Source of the DNA: Mycolicibacterium brumae
GTDB lineage: Bacteria > Actinomycetota > Actinomycetes > Mycobacteriales > Mycobacteriaceae
Length of the DNA stretch: 64,000 nucleotides
Direction of reading: 5' to 3'
Assembly (NCBI RefSeq): GCF_025215495.1
Contig: NZ_CP104302.1
Location: forward strand, 2,480,001 to 2,544,000
Both the position numbers and the translations under genes were made by a program. This document shows, in pieces, positions 29,332 to 38,418 of the stretch (positions within the stretch are counted from its first letter, which is position 1; every line of letters starts with the position of its first letter). The notes beneath the pieces are model-generated. The model was not told the origin of the DNA. It saw nothing but the letters and a program-made list of their open reading frames with translations, and ran no database searches.

Positions 29332-31596
29332 ATGAATGCCACACCGTTCACCGCCACCGTGCTAGGGACGCCCCGTATCGGCCCGAACCGTGAGCTCAAG
29401 CGCGCCACCGAGAAGTACTGGGCCGGAGAGCTGCGCCGCGCCGAGCTGGAGGCTGTCGCCGCCGGGCTGCGCCGCGACACGTGGGCCGGCCTGGCCGCCG
29501 CCGGCCTCGATTCGATCCCGGTCAACACCTCTTCCTACTACGACCAGGTGCTCGACACCGCGGTGCTGGTCGGGGCGCTGCCCGAGCGGGTCGCCGGGAT
29601 CTCCGACGACCTGGACCGCTACTTCGCCGCCGCCCGCGGCAACGCGGCCGTCGCGCCGCTGGAGATGACCAAGTGGTTCGACACCAACTACCACTACATC
29701 GTGCCGGAGATCGGCCCCGCGACGACGTTTTCGCTGAACCCGGCCAAGGTGCTGGGCGAGCTCGCCGAGGCCGTCGAGCTGGGGATTCCGGCGCGCCCGG
29801 TGATCGTCGGGCCGCTGACCTTCCTGGCGCTGAGCAAGGCCGTCGACGGGGCCGACGCCCCGCTGGCGCGGCTGGACGAGCTGACCGAGGTCTACGCCGA
29901 GCTGCTAGGCACGCTGGCTGACACCGGCGCCGAGTGGGTCCAGATCGATGAGCCGGTGCTGGTCACCGATATCTGCGCCGAGGCCCCCACCCTGGCCGCG
30001 AAGGTGTACAACCGGCTGGGCGGGCTGAGCAAGCGTCCGGCGATCTTCGTCGCCACCTACTTCGGCGACCCGGGCGCCGGGCTGCCGGCGCTGGCCGGCA
30101 CGCCGGTGGAGGCGATCGGCGTCGACCTCGTCTACGGGCCGAACACCGCCATCGCCACCGTTCCGGAGCTGGCGTCCAAGACGCTGGTCGCCGGCGTGGT
30201 CGACGGCCGCAATATCTGGCGGACCGACCTGCAGGCCGCGCTATCCAAACTCGCCACGCTGCTGGGCAGTGCGGAGTCGGTCGTTGTGTCGACCTCGTGC
30301 TCGACCCTGCACGTTCCGTATTCGCTGACGCCGGAGACCGAGCTGGACGACGCGCTGCGCAGCTGGTTGGCGTTCGGCGCGGAGAAGGTGGCCGAGGTGG
30401 CCATTCTGGCCCGTGCGCTGGGTGAGGGCCGGGAGGCCGTCGCCGACGAAATCGACGCCTCCAACGCCGCCGTCGCGTCCCGCCGCTGCGACCCGCGGCT
30501 GAACAACGCCGCCGTGCGCGCCGAGATCGCCCGGATCACCGCGGCCGGTTCGCAGCGCGGATCGGCCGAATCCCGCCGCGACGCCCAGGGCGCCCGACTG
30601 GACCTGCCGCCGCTGCCGACCACCACCATCGGGTCGTTCCCGCAGACGGTGGAGATCCGCAAGGCCCGCGCGGCGCTGGTGGCCGGCCGCATCGACGAGG
30701 CCGAGTACACCAAGCAGATGAAGGCGGAGATCGCGGCGGTCATCCGGCTGCAGGAGGATCTCGGGCTGGACGTGCTGGTGCACGGCGAACCGGAACGCAA
30801 CGACATGGTGCAGTACTTCGCCGAGCAGCTGGACGGTTTCTTCGCCACCCGTAACGGCTGGGTGCAGTCCTACGGCAGCCGGTGCGTGCGCCCGCCGGTG
30901 CTGTTCGGCGACGTGACCCGGCCCGAGCCCATGACGACTGCGTGGGCCCGCTACGCCCAGACGCTGACCGACAAGCCGGTCAAGGGCATGCTCACCGGCC
31001 CGGTCACCATCCTGGCCTGGTCCTTCGTCCGCGACGACCAGCCGCTGGCCGACACCGCCAACCAGGTCGCGCTGGCCATCCGCGAGGAGACGGTGGACCT
31101 GGAGTCCGCCGGCATCGCGATCATCCAGGTCGATGAGCCGGCGCTGCGGGAACTGTTGCCGCTGCGCGACGCCGACAAGGAGGCCTACCTGCGTTGGGCC
31201 GTCGGCGCGTTCCGGCTGGCCACCTCCGGGGTGGCCGACAGCACCCAGATCCACACCCATCTGTGCTACTCGGAGTTCGGTGAGGTGATCGGCGCGATCG
31301 CCGATCTGGACGCCGACGTCACCTCGATCGAGGCGGCCCGATCGCATATGGAGGTGCTCGACGACCTCAACGCGATCGGCTTCTCCAACAGCGTCGGGCC
31401 CGGCGTCTACGACATCCATTCGCCGCGGGTGCCGTCCACCGAGGAGATGGTCACCTCGCTGCGCGAGGCGCTGGACGCCGTTCCTGCGCAACGCCTTTGG
31501 GTGAACCCGGACTGCGGCCTGAAGACGCGCAAGACCGACGAGGTCACCGAATCGCTGCGCAATATGGTCTCGGCCGCCAAGGCGGTGCGGGTCTAG
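29332..31596 (+). CDS. metE: Cobalamin-independent methionine synthase MetE
   Basis: Transfers the methyl group of 5-methyl-tetrahydropteroyl-polyglutamate to homocysteine, forming methionine. The 754 residues show the two homologous barrels of MetE: folate-side [13 protein letters not shown] and [15 protein letters not shown], and catalytic half [15 protein letters not shown]. The zinc ligands are visible as [11 protein letters not shown] and NPDCGLKTR. It is controlled by the upstream B12 riboswitch and overlaps the downstream MTHFR gene by one base. Confidence 0.97.
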   Translation: MNATPFTATVLGTPRIGPNRELKRATEKYWAGELRRAELEAVAAGLRRDTWAGLAAAGLDSIPVNTSSYYDQVLDTAVLVGALPERVAGISDDLDRYFAAARGNAAVAPLEMTKWFDTNYHYIVPEIGPATTFSLNPAKVLGELAEAVELGIPARPVIVGPLTFLALSKAVDGADAPLARLDELTEVYAELLGTLADTGAEWVQIDEPVLVTDICAEAPTLAAKVYNRLGGLSKRPAIFVATYFGDPGAGLPALAGTPVEAIGVDLVYGPNTAIATVPELASKTLVAGVVDGRNIWRTDLQAALSKLATLLGSAESVVVSTSCSTLHVPYSLTPETELDDALRSWLAFGAEKVAEVAILARALGEGREAVADEIDASNAAVASRRCDPRLNNAAVRAEIARITAAGSQRGSAESRRDAQGARLDLPPLPTTTIGSFPQTVEIRKARAALVAGRIDEAEYTKQMKAEIAAVIRLQEDLGLDVLVHGEPERNDMVQYFAEQLDGFFATRNGWVQSYGSRCVRPPVLFGDVTRPEPMTTAWARYAQTLTDKPVKGMLTGPVTILAWSFVRDDQPLADTANQVALAIREETVDLESAGIAIIQVDEPALRELLPLRDADKEAYLRWAVGAFRLATSGVADSTQIHTHLCYSEFGEVIGAIADLDADVTSIEAARSHMEVLDDLNAIGFSNSVGPGVYDIHSPRVPSTEEMVTSLREALDAVPAQRLWVNPDCGLKTRKTDEVTESLRNMVSAAKAVRV

Positions 31597-32516
31597 TGAG
31601 ACCGGCGTCGTCGTCCTCGGAGATCCGCGTGCCGCTGCGCACGGTCGCGTTGGAGTTGGTGCCGCCCAACACCGACCGCGGCGCAGCGGCCGCCCGCGAA
31701 GAAGCGCACAAGGTGCTGCGGCACGCGGCGCAGTCCGGCGTGCCGGGCCGAATCGGGCACGTCATGCTCCCCGCGATGATCCCCGAGGACGACGACCGGC
31801 CGGTGGAGATGAAACCGAAGCTCGACGTGCTGGATTTCTGGTCGACCATCTCGCCGGTTCTTCCTGGGGTGCGGGCCATCTGCACCCAGGTGACGGCCTT
31901 CACCGACGAGGCCGGATTGCGCGACCGCCTCACCCGGCTGCGATCGGCCGGGGTGGAGGGCGTCATCTTCGTCGGGGTGCCGCGCACCATGAACGACGGC
32001 GACGGCGACGGTGTCGCGCCGACCGACGCGCTCTCGCTGTTCGGCGATCTGGTGGAGCACCGCGGGGCGATTCTGATCCCCACCCGGGACGGGGAACAGG
32101 GTCGGTTCGGGTTCAAATGCGACCGGGGGGCCGACTTCGGGATGACCCAGCTGCTCTATTCCGATGCCATCGTCGGGTTCCTGCGGGAGTTCGGCCGCAC
32201 AACCGACCACCGTCCGGAGATCCTGCTGTCCTTCGGGTTCGTCCCGAAGGTGGAATGGTCGGTGGGTCTGATCGACTGGCTGATCCGCGACCCGGGCAAT
32301 GCGGCGGTCGCCGGTGAACAGGCGTTCGTCAGGGAGTTGGCGTCCGCCGACGTCGCCGCCAAGCGGCGTCTGCTGCTGGATCTGTACATGCGGGTGGTCG
32401 ACGGCGTCGTCGACCTCGGCTTCCCGCTGAGCCTGCACCTGGAGGCGCCCTACGGGGTGTCCGGTCCGGCGTTCGACACCTTCGCCGAAATGCTCGAATA
32501 CTGGTCGCCGGCTTAG
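31596..32516 (+). CDS. Mycobacterial-type methylenetetrahydrofolate reductase
   Basis: A 306-residue protein like M. tuberculosis Rv2172c, reported as an unusual, short MTHFR distinct from classical MetF. Segments include RTVALELVPPNTDRGAAAA, RAICTQVTAFTDEAGLRDRL and GVEGVIFVGVPRTMNDGDG. It would make 5-methyl-THF, the methyl donor for MetE. The GTG at 31596 uses the last base of the metE stop codon, so it shares the B12-regulated message. In M. tuberculosis the two genes are not adjacent. Confidence 0.85.
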   Translation: MRPASSSSEIRVPLRTVALELVPPNTDRGAAAAREEAHKVLRHAAQSGVPGRIGHVMLPAMIPEDDDRPVEMKPKLDVLDFWSTISPVLPGVRAICTQVTAFTDEAGLRDRLTRLRSAGVEGVIFVGVPRTMNDGDGDGVAPTDALSLFGDLVEHRGAILIPTRDGEQGRFGFKCDRGADFGMTQLLYSDAIVGFLREFGRTTDHRPEILLSFGFVPKVEWSVGLIDWLIRDPGNAAVAGEQAFVRELASADVAAKRRLLLDLYMRVVDGVVDLGFPLSLHLEAPYGVSGPAFDTFAEMLEYWSPA

Positions 32517-32520
32517 GCTC

Positions 32521-33777
32521 TCACCAGGACAGGTCGAATTCGACCACCGTCTCGGTGGGCACGACCAGGGCGACCGGGGTGAACCGCTGCGACGATTCGT
32601 CGCGCGCCACCCCGGTCAGCACCCGGCCACCGTGGCCATCGCGGCGCCCCGGAACCGTCATGGTCACTGTGGCCGACCGCGTTCGGATCGACCACGGTCG
32701 CAGGTAGAACCCCTCCCCCGGCTCCACTGCGTCCTCGATCACCGCGCCGTGGCGGTCCACGATCTGCGCGCCGTCGGAGGCCAGCGCCGCCGCCGAGCTG
32801 GCGCGCAGCCGAAGCGGGCCGATCAACGGGCCGTCGGCCCGCACCCCGCTGGTGTCGATCCCCGGCGCGGTTGCCGCGGCGCGGGCACGCCGTGCCCCGT
32901 CGAGCAGGTATTCGTAGGCGTGCACGATGCGCGGTGAGTTGCGGTAGGCGGCCGCCCCGGCCAGCGAGAACCGCACCTCCCCGATGCTGGCCGCGCCGTC
33001 CACGCTGACCCGGTAATAACGGTGCCCGCGCCGGGTGTGGCCGTGGCCGTGCGACACCGTCGCGCCCACTCCCAGCGCTTTGCGGCGCACCCCCGCGCCG
33101 GCCTCGGTGGTGGTCAGCGCCGACGCAGCCACTTCCTGCCAGTCCTGCCCGTCGGCGGACTTGTGCAGGCGCAGCGTCACCGGGCCCGCCGCGACCAACT
33201 CCACCTCGTAGCCGTCGAGCTCCAGCTCGTCGGCGAACCGGACGGTCACCCCGCGGTGGTCCCGGACGATCTGCTCGGGCTCGTTGCGCGGCCGGGTGTC
33301 CAGATCCAGTCCGTTGGTGAAATGCCAGATCGCGGCCTGTGTGGCGGCGATCGCCTCATGCTCGCTGATGTGGCCGGCGCCCAGCGGGCGTCCCGCCGCC
33401 CGCAGCCGCCGGGACAGCTCCGCGGCGCCCAGGCTGGGGTACGAATTGCGCAGCATCCAGTCGATCTCGACCTCGAAGGCTCGCGCCCGCGCGTTGGGCA
33501 GTTCGGCGAAGGACTCCACGTCGTAGCGTGACGGCCGCAGCGGCGCGATACCGGAGAAGTCCAGCGAGTAGGCCTGCACACCGGGGTTCAGCCGGATCAG
33601 GTCGGTGCGGGCCGCGGTCCCGTCCGCGAAGACGATCCGGTCCACGGTGTGGGAGTAGGTGCCCCCGTGATACCGCGTCAATCGCGACAGCGCGACGGCG
33701 GGGCGGGGCCGGACGCTACGGCGGACGGCGACTCCGGCGAATGAGGCCGCCCGGGTGGCGGTTGATGCGAATGTCAT
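32521..33777 (-). CDS. TQXA-type thioester-domain protein lacking cysteine
   Basis: A 418-residue protein. Residues about 35-170 match the TQXA/thioester domain, with the Gln motif ATQAAIWHFTNGLDLDT. In this family a Cys in a YCxD-type motif joins that Gln in an internal thioester for surface attachment. Here the corresponding stretch is AYSLDFSG, so the Cys appears to be Ser, and the whole protein has no cysteine. No clear signal peptide is seen. A poly-Cys leader peptide precedes it on the same strand. Its 3' end lies 4 bp from the convergent MTHFR stop. Confidence 0.65.
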   Translation of the reverse strand: MTFASTATRAASFAGVAVRRSVRPRPAVALSRLTRYHGGTYSHTVDRIVFADGTAARTDLIRLNPGVQAYSLDFSGIAPLRPSRYDVESFAELPNARARAFEVEIDWMLRNSYPSLGAAELSRRLRAAGRPLGAGHISEHEAIAATQAAIWHFTNGLDLDTRPRNEPEQIVRDHRGVTVRFADELELDGYEVELVAAGPVTLRLHKSADGQDWQEVAASALTTTEAGAGVRRKALGVGATVSHGHGHTRRGHRYYRVSVDGAASIGEVRFSLAGAAAYRNSPRIVHAYEYLLDGARRARAAATAPGIDTSGVRADGPLIGPLRLRASSAAALASDGAQIVDRHGAVIEDAVEPGEGFYLRPWSIRTRSATVTMTVPGRRDGHGGRVLTGVARDESSQRFTPVALVVPTETVVEFDLSW

Positions 33778-33817
33778 GGGTGTTGTCGGCTTTCACGCTG
33801 ATGATGCGGCGCGCCCA

Positions 33818-33844
33818 GGCCACCGGCGATGCGCTCGGCAGGCC
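33818..33844 (-). promoter_or_regulatory. Candidate attenuator hairpin between leader and TQXA gene
   Basis: The minus-strand RNA can form GGCC-(U bulge)-GCCG / CGGUGGCC, about 8 bp with one bulge. It lies 20 bases after the leader stop and 41 before the TQXA ATG. There is no U run, so a Rho-dependent or translational mechanism would be needed. A separate 12-base palindrome CTGACGCGTCAG (33856-33867) overlaps the leader stop codon. Confidence 0.35.
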
Positions 33845-33863
33845 ACGACGCAGAACTGACGCG

Positions 33864-33929
33864 TCAGATACAGCGACAACAACACAGGCTCGACGGCCGC
33901 GCGGCGACCAGAGACTGTGTGGCAGACAT
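33864..33929 (-). CDS. Leaderless poly-cysteine leader peptide
   Basis: A 21-residue open frame starting MSATQSLVAARP and ending LCCCRCI, with three consecutive TGT codons and a fourth TGT two codons later before TGA. A TATGGT -10 box sits exactly six bases before the ATG. Published work in mycobacteria shows that leaderless short frames with poly-Cys codons act as cysteine-responsive attenuators of downstream genes. Low cysteine stalls ribosomes and relieves attenuation. The downstream gene on this strand is the TQXA-type gene, 87 bases away. Confidence 0.75.
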   Translation of the reverse strand: MSATQSLVAARPSSLCCCRCI

Positions 33930-33935
33930 AGCGCC

Positions 33936-33941
33936 ACCATA
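33936..33941 (-). promoter_or_regulatory. -10 box of the poly-Cys leader
   Basis: TATGGT on the minus strand, six bases before the leader ATG at 33929; close to the TATNNT consensus. Confidence 0.6.
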
Positions 33942-34091
33942 GCGCGTCCGCGACCGTCTTCCAACGCCTGCGCGGCTTCCGATCAGCCTGCGTCTAAGCA
34001 GTGACGAACCAGCGGCGGGCGCCGATCATTGTCGCCGTACCCCCGCGCCACAGCCGTCGGCGCGGGTCAATCCATGCGAGGAGGAACGTCG
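33942..34091 (+). other. Divergent region and 5' leader of the encapsulin operon
   Basis: No gene is seen here. An 8-bp perfect hairpin CCCGCGCC/GGCGCGGG (34042-34066, 9-base loop) lies in the probable 5' leader, about 14 bases before the AGGAGG ribosome site of the encapsulin gene. I do not see a convincing -10 box; GATCAT near 34024 is the best candidate. Confidence 0.5.
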
Positions 34092-35015
34092 ATGACGTCG
34101 GCTCAGAATGAATCCCAGGCGCTCGGCGATCTCGCCGCACGGCAGCTAGCGAACTCGACCAAGACGGTCCCGCAGCTGTCGACGATCACCCCGCGGTGGC
34201 TGCTGCACCTGCTCAGCTGGGTGCCGGTCGAGGCGGGTCTGTACCGGGTGAACCGGGTGGTCAATCCGGAGCGGGTCGCCATCCACGTCGAGGAGGGCGC
34301 CGGGGCGCCGGAGCCGCTGCCCCAGACCTACGTCGACTACGAGACCACGCCGCGCGAGTACACGTTGCGCTCCATCTCCACCCTGCTCGACGTGCACACC
34401 CGGGTCTCGGACCTGTACTCCAGCCCGCACGACCAGATCGCCCAGCAGTTGCGGCTGACCATCGAGACGATCAAGGAGCGCCAGGAGTCCGAGCTGGTCA
34501 ACAACCCGGAGTACGGCCTGCTGGCCCAGGTCACCCCGGAGCAGACCATCAAGACCCGCACCGGCGCTCCGACCCCGGACGATCTCGACTCGCTGCTGAC
34601 CAAGGTGTGGAAGACGCCCGGCTTCTTCCTCACCCACCCACTGGGCGTTGCCGCATTCGGCCGGGAGGCCACCCGCCGCGGCGTCCCGCCGGTCGTGGTC
34701 AGCCTGTTCGGCGCCCAGTTCATCACCTGGCGCGGGATTCCGATCATCCCCAGCGACAAGGTGCCCGTCGAGAAGGGCAAGACCAAGTTCATCCTGCTGC
34801 GCACCGGCGAGGAGCGCCAGGGTGTGGTGGGCCTGTTCCAGCCGGGCCTGGCCGGCGAACAGTCCCCGGGCCTGTCGGTGCGCTTCACCGGCATCGACCG
34901 CAGCGCGGTCGCCTCGTACCTGGTCACCCTGTACAACTCGCTGGCGGTGCTGACCGAGGATTCGCTGGCGGTGCTCGACGACGTGGCGGTGGACAACTTC
35001 CATGAGTACAAGTGA
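34092..35015 (+). CDS. Family 2A encapsulin shell protein (MMP-I/SrpI type)
   Basis: A 307-residue HK97-fold shell protein matching the mycobacterial major membrane protein I (the 35-kDa antigen of M. leprae and M. avium) and cyanobacterial SrpI. Landmarks are LLHLLSWVPVEAGLYRVNR, TYVDYETTPREYTLRSISTL, HPLGVAAFGREATRRGVPP and TWRGIPIIPSDKVPV. It assembles into a nanocompartment around a cysteine desulfurase. The ATG at 34092 is set by AGGAGG; an ATG six codons upstream lies before that site. It overlaps the desulfurase gene by 14 bp. Confidence 0.95.
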   Translation: MTSAQNESQALGDLAARQLANSTKTVPQLSTITPRWLLHLLSWVPVEAGLYRVNRVVNPERVAIHVEEGAGAPEPLPQTYVDYETTPREYTLRSISTLLDVHTRVSDLYSSPHDQIAQQLRLTIETIKERQESELVNNPEYGLLAQVTPEQTIKTRTGAPTPDDLDSLLTKVWKTPGFFLTHPLGVAAFGREATRRGVPPVVVSLFGAQFITWRGIPIIPSDKVPVEKGKTKFILLRTGEERQGVVGLFQPGLAGEQSPGLSVRFTGIDRSAVASYLVTLYNSLAVLTEDSLAVLDDVAVDNFHEYK

Positions 35016-36576
35016 CGAACTCGCCGCGTTGGCCAGCCAGCTCTACGCGGCGAGCTTCCATCCCGGGCCGGACAGCCCACCGCAGACCACCGCGGTGGCG
35101 CCGCGCGGCAGCGTGCCCGACGGCACCGCGCTGACCTCGGCGGCGACGACCGGGTTCGGCGCGGCCGATCCGCTGCTGTCGGGCGCGGATCTGTCGGCGT
35201 ACGCGGTGCCGGTGTGGCCGGGCTGGGTTCCGGGTGTCCCGGACCTGCGCCTGGGCGGCCCGCCGGTCGGCTCGCCCACCGGCAATGAGGCGGACTACTA
35301 CTTCACCTCGCCGCGATCTGCGCCGGTGGCGCAGCCCGTTCCGGTGCTGCCGGACGGTCACGAGATCTTCGACGTCAACGCGGTGCGGGCGGATTTCCCG
35401 ATCTTGGCCGAGACCGTGAATGGCCATCCGCTGATCTGGTTCGACAACGCGGCCACCACCCAGAAGCCGCAGGCCGTCATCGATCGGCTGGCGCACTTCT
35501 ACGCCCACGAGAACTCCAATATCCACCGGGCCGCGCACGAATTGGCGGCGCGGGCCACCGACGCCTACGAGGACGCCCGGGAAACGGTGCGCCGCTTCAT
35601 CAACGCGCCGCGGGTCGAGGATCTCGTGTTCGTCCGCGGGACCACCGAGGCGATCAACCTGGTGGCCTACGCCTGGGGCGGGAAACATCTGGGCCCCGGC
35701 GACGAGATCGTCATCACCCACCTGGAGCACCACGCCAATATCGTTCCGTGGCAACTGATCTCGCAGCAGACCGGTGCGGTGCTCAAGGTTGCTCCGGTCG
35801 ACGACGCCGGCAACCTGCTGCTGGCGGAGTTCGAGCGGCTGCTGGGCCCGCGCACCAAACTGGTGGCGGCCACGCACGTCTCCAACGCGCTGGGCACCGT
35901 CACCCCGGTCGCCCAGATCGTCGAACTCGGGCACCGGTACGGGGCGCGGGTGTTGATCGACGGGGCGCAGTCCATCCCGCACATCCCGATCGATGTGTCT
36001 GCGCTGGGCGCAGACTTCTTCGTGTTCTCCGGGCACAAGATCTTCGGCCCCACCGGCATCGGGGTGTTGTACGCCACCGAGGAGGTCCTCGCCGAGACCC
36101 CGCCGTGGCAGGGCGGCGGAAATATGATCGCCGACGTCACCCTGGAGCGCGCCGTCTTCCAGCCGCCGCCGGCAAAGTTCGAGGCCGGCACCGGCAATAT
36201 CGCCGACGCCGTCGGGCTGGCCGCGGCGCTGCGGTATGTGGAGAAGGTCGGCGTCGAGCGGATCAACGCCTACGAACACGCCCTGCTGGACTACGCGACT
36301 CCCCTGCTGGCCGACATTCCCGGGGTGCGTTTGGTGGGCACGGCGGCCGAGAAGGCCAGCGTGCTGTCCTTCGTGCTGGCCGGCCACGAGCCGCTGGAGG
36401 TGGGCAAGGCGCTCAACACCGAGGGCATCGCGGTGCGGGCCGGGCACCATTGCGCCCAGCCGATTCTGCGGCGGCTCGGGCTGGAGGCGACGGTGCGACC
36501 GTCGTTCGCGTTTTATAACACCTTCGACGAGATCGACGCCTTTATCGCCGCGGTGCGCCGCATCGCCACCCGGTAG
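35002..36576 (+). CDS. Encapsulated cysteine desulfurase (family 2A cargo)
   Basis: Removes sulfur from L-cysteine, giving alanine and a persulfide. The 524 residues split into a disordered N-terminal extension (about 1-122, Pro/Gly-rich, with LLSGADLSAYAVPVWPGW and DLRLGGPPVG) that loads the enzyme into the shell, and a SufS-type catalytic domain. PLP Lys is K346 (FSGHKIFGPTG), PLP Asp is D320 (LIDGAQS), and the sulfur-accepting Cys is C484 (RAGHHCAQP). SufS itself has no such extension. It starts inside the shell gene, so the two are coupled. Confidence 0.95.
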   Translation: MSTSDELAALASQLYAASFHPGPDSPPQTTAVAPRGSVPDGTALTSAATTGFGAADPLLSGADLSAYAVPVWPGWVPGVPDLRLGGPPVGSPTGNEADYYFTSPRSAPVAQPVPVLPDGHEIFDVNAVRADFPILAETVNGHPLIWFDNAATTQKPQAVIDRLAHFYAHENSNIHRAAHELAARATDAYEDARETVRRFINAPRVEDLVFVRGTTEAINLVAYAWGGKHLGPGDEIVITHLEHHANIVPWQLISQQTGAVLKVAPVDDAGNLLLAEFERLLGPRTKLVAATHVSNALGTVTPVAQIVELGHRYGARVLIDGAQSIPHIPIDVSALGADFFVFSGHKIFGPTGIGVLYATEEVLAETPPWQGGGNMIADVTLERAVFQPPPAKFEAGTGNIADAVGLAAALRYVEKVGVERINAYEHALLDYATPLLADIPGVRLVGTAAEKASVLSFVLAGHEPLEVGKALNTEGIAVRAGHHCAQPILRRLGLEATVRPSFAFYNTFDEIDAFIAAVRRIATR

Positions 36577-36661
36577 GCGGGAATACTCGTGACTGTGATG
36601 CAGTAGTTGTGCAGTGGAGTGGTTGTGCACGGTGGCCGGTTGTGAAGGGAATGAGGGCTCG

Positions 36662-37597
36662 ATGAGCGAGATCTACGACAACGTGACCGAGTTGGTCGGG
36701 CGCACCCCGCTGGTGCGACTGAACCGGCTGACCGAAGGCCTCGGCGCGCAGGTCGTAGCCAAGCTGGAGTACTACAACCCGGCCAACAGCGTGAAGGACC
36801 GGATCGGGGTGTCGATCATCGACGCCGCGGAACGCTCCGGCGCGCTGCGCCCCGGCGGCACCATCGTCGAAGCCACCAGCGGCAACACCGGCATCGCGCT
36901 GGCCATGGTCGGCGCGGCGCGCGGCTACAAGGTCATCCTGACCATGCCGGACACCATGTCCACCGAACGCCGCGCGATGCTGCGGGCCTTCGGCGCCGAC
37001 ATCGTGCTGACGCCGGGCTCCGAGGGCATGGCCGGCGCGGTGAACAAGGCCCGGCAGATCATCGCCGAGACCCACAATGCGGTGGCCGCCGACCAGTTCG
37101 CCAACCCCGCCAACGCCGAAATCCATGAACGGACCACCGGCGAGGAGATCTGGGCCGACACCGACGGCGAGGTGGACATCTTCGTCGCGGGCATCGGCAC
37201 CGGCGGCACCCTGACCGGCGTCGGCCGGGCGTTGCGGGCGCACAAGCCCGACGTGCGGATCGTCGGCGTGGAACCGAAGGACTCCGCGATTCTCAACGGC
37301 GGCGAGCCCGGACCGCACAAGATCCAGGGCATCGGCGCGAACTTCATCCCCGAGGTGCTCGACCGCGACATCTACGACGAGATCATCGACGTCGAGGCCG
37401 ACGACGCGATCCGGGTGGCGCGGGCGCTCGGCGTCCGGGAGGGCATCCTCGGTGGGATCTCGGCCGGCGCCAATGTGTGGGCCGCCCTGGAGTTGGCGAA
37501 GCGCCCGGAGAACGCCGGGAAGCTGATCGTGGTGGTCGTCCCCGACTTCGGCGAGCGCTACATCTCCACCGTCTTGTTCGACCACATCAGAGAGTAG
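36662..37597 (+). CDS. cysK: Cysteine synthase A (O-acetylserine sulfhydrylase)
   Basis: Makes L-cysteine from O-acetylserine and sulfide. The 311 residues include the PLP Lys K45 ([11 protein letters not shown]), the substrate loop [16 protein letters not shown] for the PLP phosphate, and [10 protein letters not shown]. The ATG at 36662 follows GGGAATGAGGG. It lies 85 bp after the desulfurase gene; that gap has three GTTGTG repeats but no gene. It feeds cysteine to the encapsulated desulfurase. Confidence 0.96.
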   Translation: MSEIYDNVTELVGRTPLVRLNRLTEGLGAQVVAKLEYYNPANSVKDRIGVSIIDAAERSGALRPGGTIVEATSGNTGIALAMVGAARGYKVILTMPDTMSTERRAMLRAFGADIVLTPGSEGMAGAVNKARQIIAETHNAVAADQFANPANAEIHERTTGEEIWADTDGEVDIFVAGIGTGGTLTGVGRALRAHKPDVRIVGVEPKDSAILNGGEPGPHKIQGIGANFIPEVLDRDIYDEIIDVEADDAIRVARALGVREGILGGISAGANVWAALELAKRPENAGKLIVVVVPDFGERYISTVLFDHIRE

Positions 37598-37602
37598 GCC
37601 CC

Positions 37603-38205
37603 GTGTCCGGAAGTAGGCCCCAGTCTGCGCTGTCCATCCTGCGCGAGGACCTGCAGAACGCCCGCAGCCACGACCCCGCGGCCCGCGGCGACCTGGAGAA
37701 CGCCCTGGTCTACTCCGGGCTGCACGCCATCTGGTCCCACCGGATCGCGCATCGGTTGTGGTCCCGGCCGCGCCTGCAGGGACTCGCCCGGGTGCTCGCG
37801 CAGCTGACCCGCTTCGCCACCGGCATCGAGATCCACCCCGGCGCGACGATCGGGCGGCGGTTCTTCATCGACCACGGAATGGGCGTGGTGATCGGCGAGA
37901 CCACCGAGATCGGCGACGACGTGATGGTCTATCACGGCGTGACGTTGGGCGGGCGCAGCCTGGCCAAGGGCAAGCGCCATCCCACCATCGGCAATCGGGT
38001 CACCGTCGGGGCCGGCGCAAAGGTGCTGGGGCCGTTGACGATTGGCGATGACAGCGCGATCGGCGCGAACGCCGTTGTGACCCATGATGTTCCGGCGGAG
38101 TCGATCGCCACCGGCATCCCCGCGGTGGTGCGACACCGCAGCGAGAAGCAGCGCGAACCCGCGGTCGACCCGACGTACTACATCGACCCCGCGATGTACA
38201 TCTAA
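37603..38205 (+). CDS. cysE: Serine O-acetyltransferase
   Basis: Acetylates serine to O-acetylserine, the substrate of CysK. The 200-residue short form has the left-handed beta-helix motifs ([60 protein letters not shown]). The C-terminus ends DPAMYI; a terminal Ile is what inserts into the CysK active site in the cysteine synthase complex. GTG start at 37603, five bases after the cysK stop. Confidence 0.95.
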   Translation: MSGSRPQSALSILREDLQNARSHDPAARGDLENALVYSGLHAIWSHRIAHRLWSRPRLQGLARVLAQLTRFATGIEIHPGATIGRRFFIDHGMGVVIGETTEIGDDVMVYHGVTLGGRSLAKGKRHPTIGNRVTVGAGAKVLGPLTIGDDSAIGANAVVTHDVPAESIATGIPAVVRHRSEKQREPAVDPTYYIDPAMYI

Positions 38206-38248
38206 CGCGGCGGTCCAGCGGCGGGACTGCGGTGGCTGTGGGTAGGGT

Positions 38249-38418
38249 CACGAGCGGCCAGCTAGGGCTCGAGCGGCCGACGACGCACACAAAAGCCCAG
38301 GACAGTTCCCCGCGCAGCGGACACCACGGGCCGCTCGTGCTCTATCGGGCCGCTCGCGGGCGTTCGTGTGCAGAATCTGGCCATTCGGACGAGATTTCGT
38401 GCCGAAACTGACCGCTCA
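38249..38418. repeat. Second cluster of short degenerate repeats (cysE-hmuO gap)
   Basis: The gap 38206-38538 has no gene. It holds copies of the same motif as at 25.3-25.45 kb: CGAGCGGCCAGC (38251) and CGAGCGGCC (38271) one way, then GGGCCGCTCGTGC (38329), GGGCCGCTCG (38347), GTGCAGAATCTGGCCATTCG (38368) and CGTGCCGAAACTGACCGCTC (38398) the other way. Copies are imperfect and partly truncated. The rest of the gap shows nothing I can interpret. Confidence 0.65.

Noticed and set aside
33716..33964. An 82-codon minus-strand frame containing ACVVVAV
   Set aside because: It overlaps the poly-Cys leader in another frame and the TQXA start, has no ribosome site, and its codons are explained by the leader frame.
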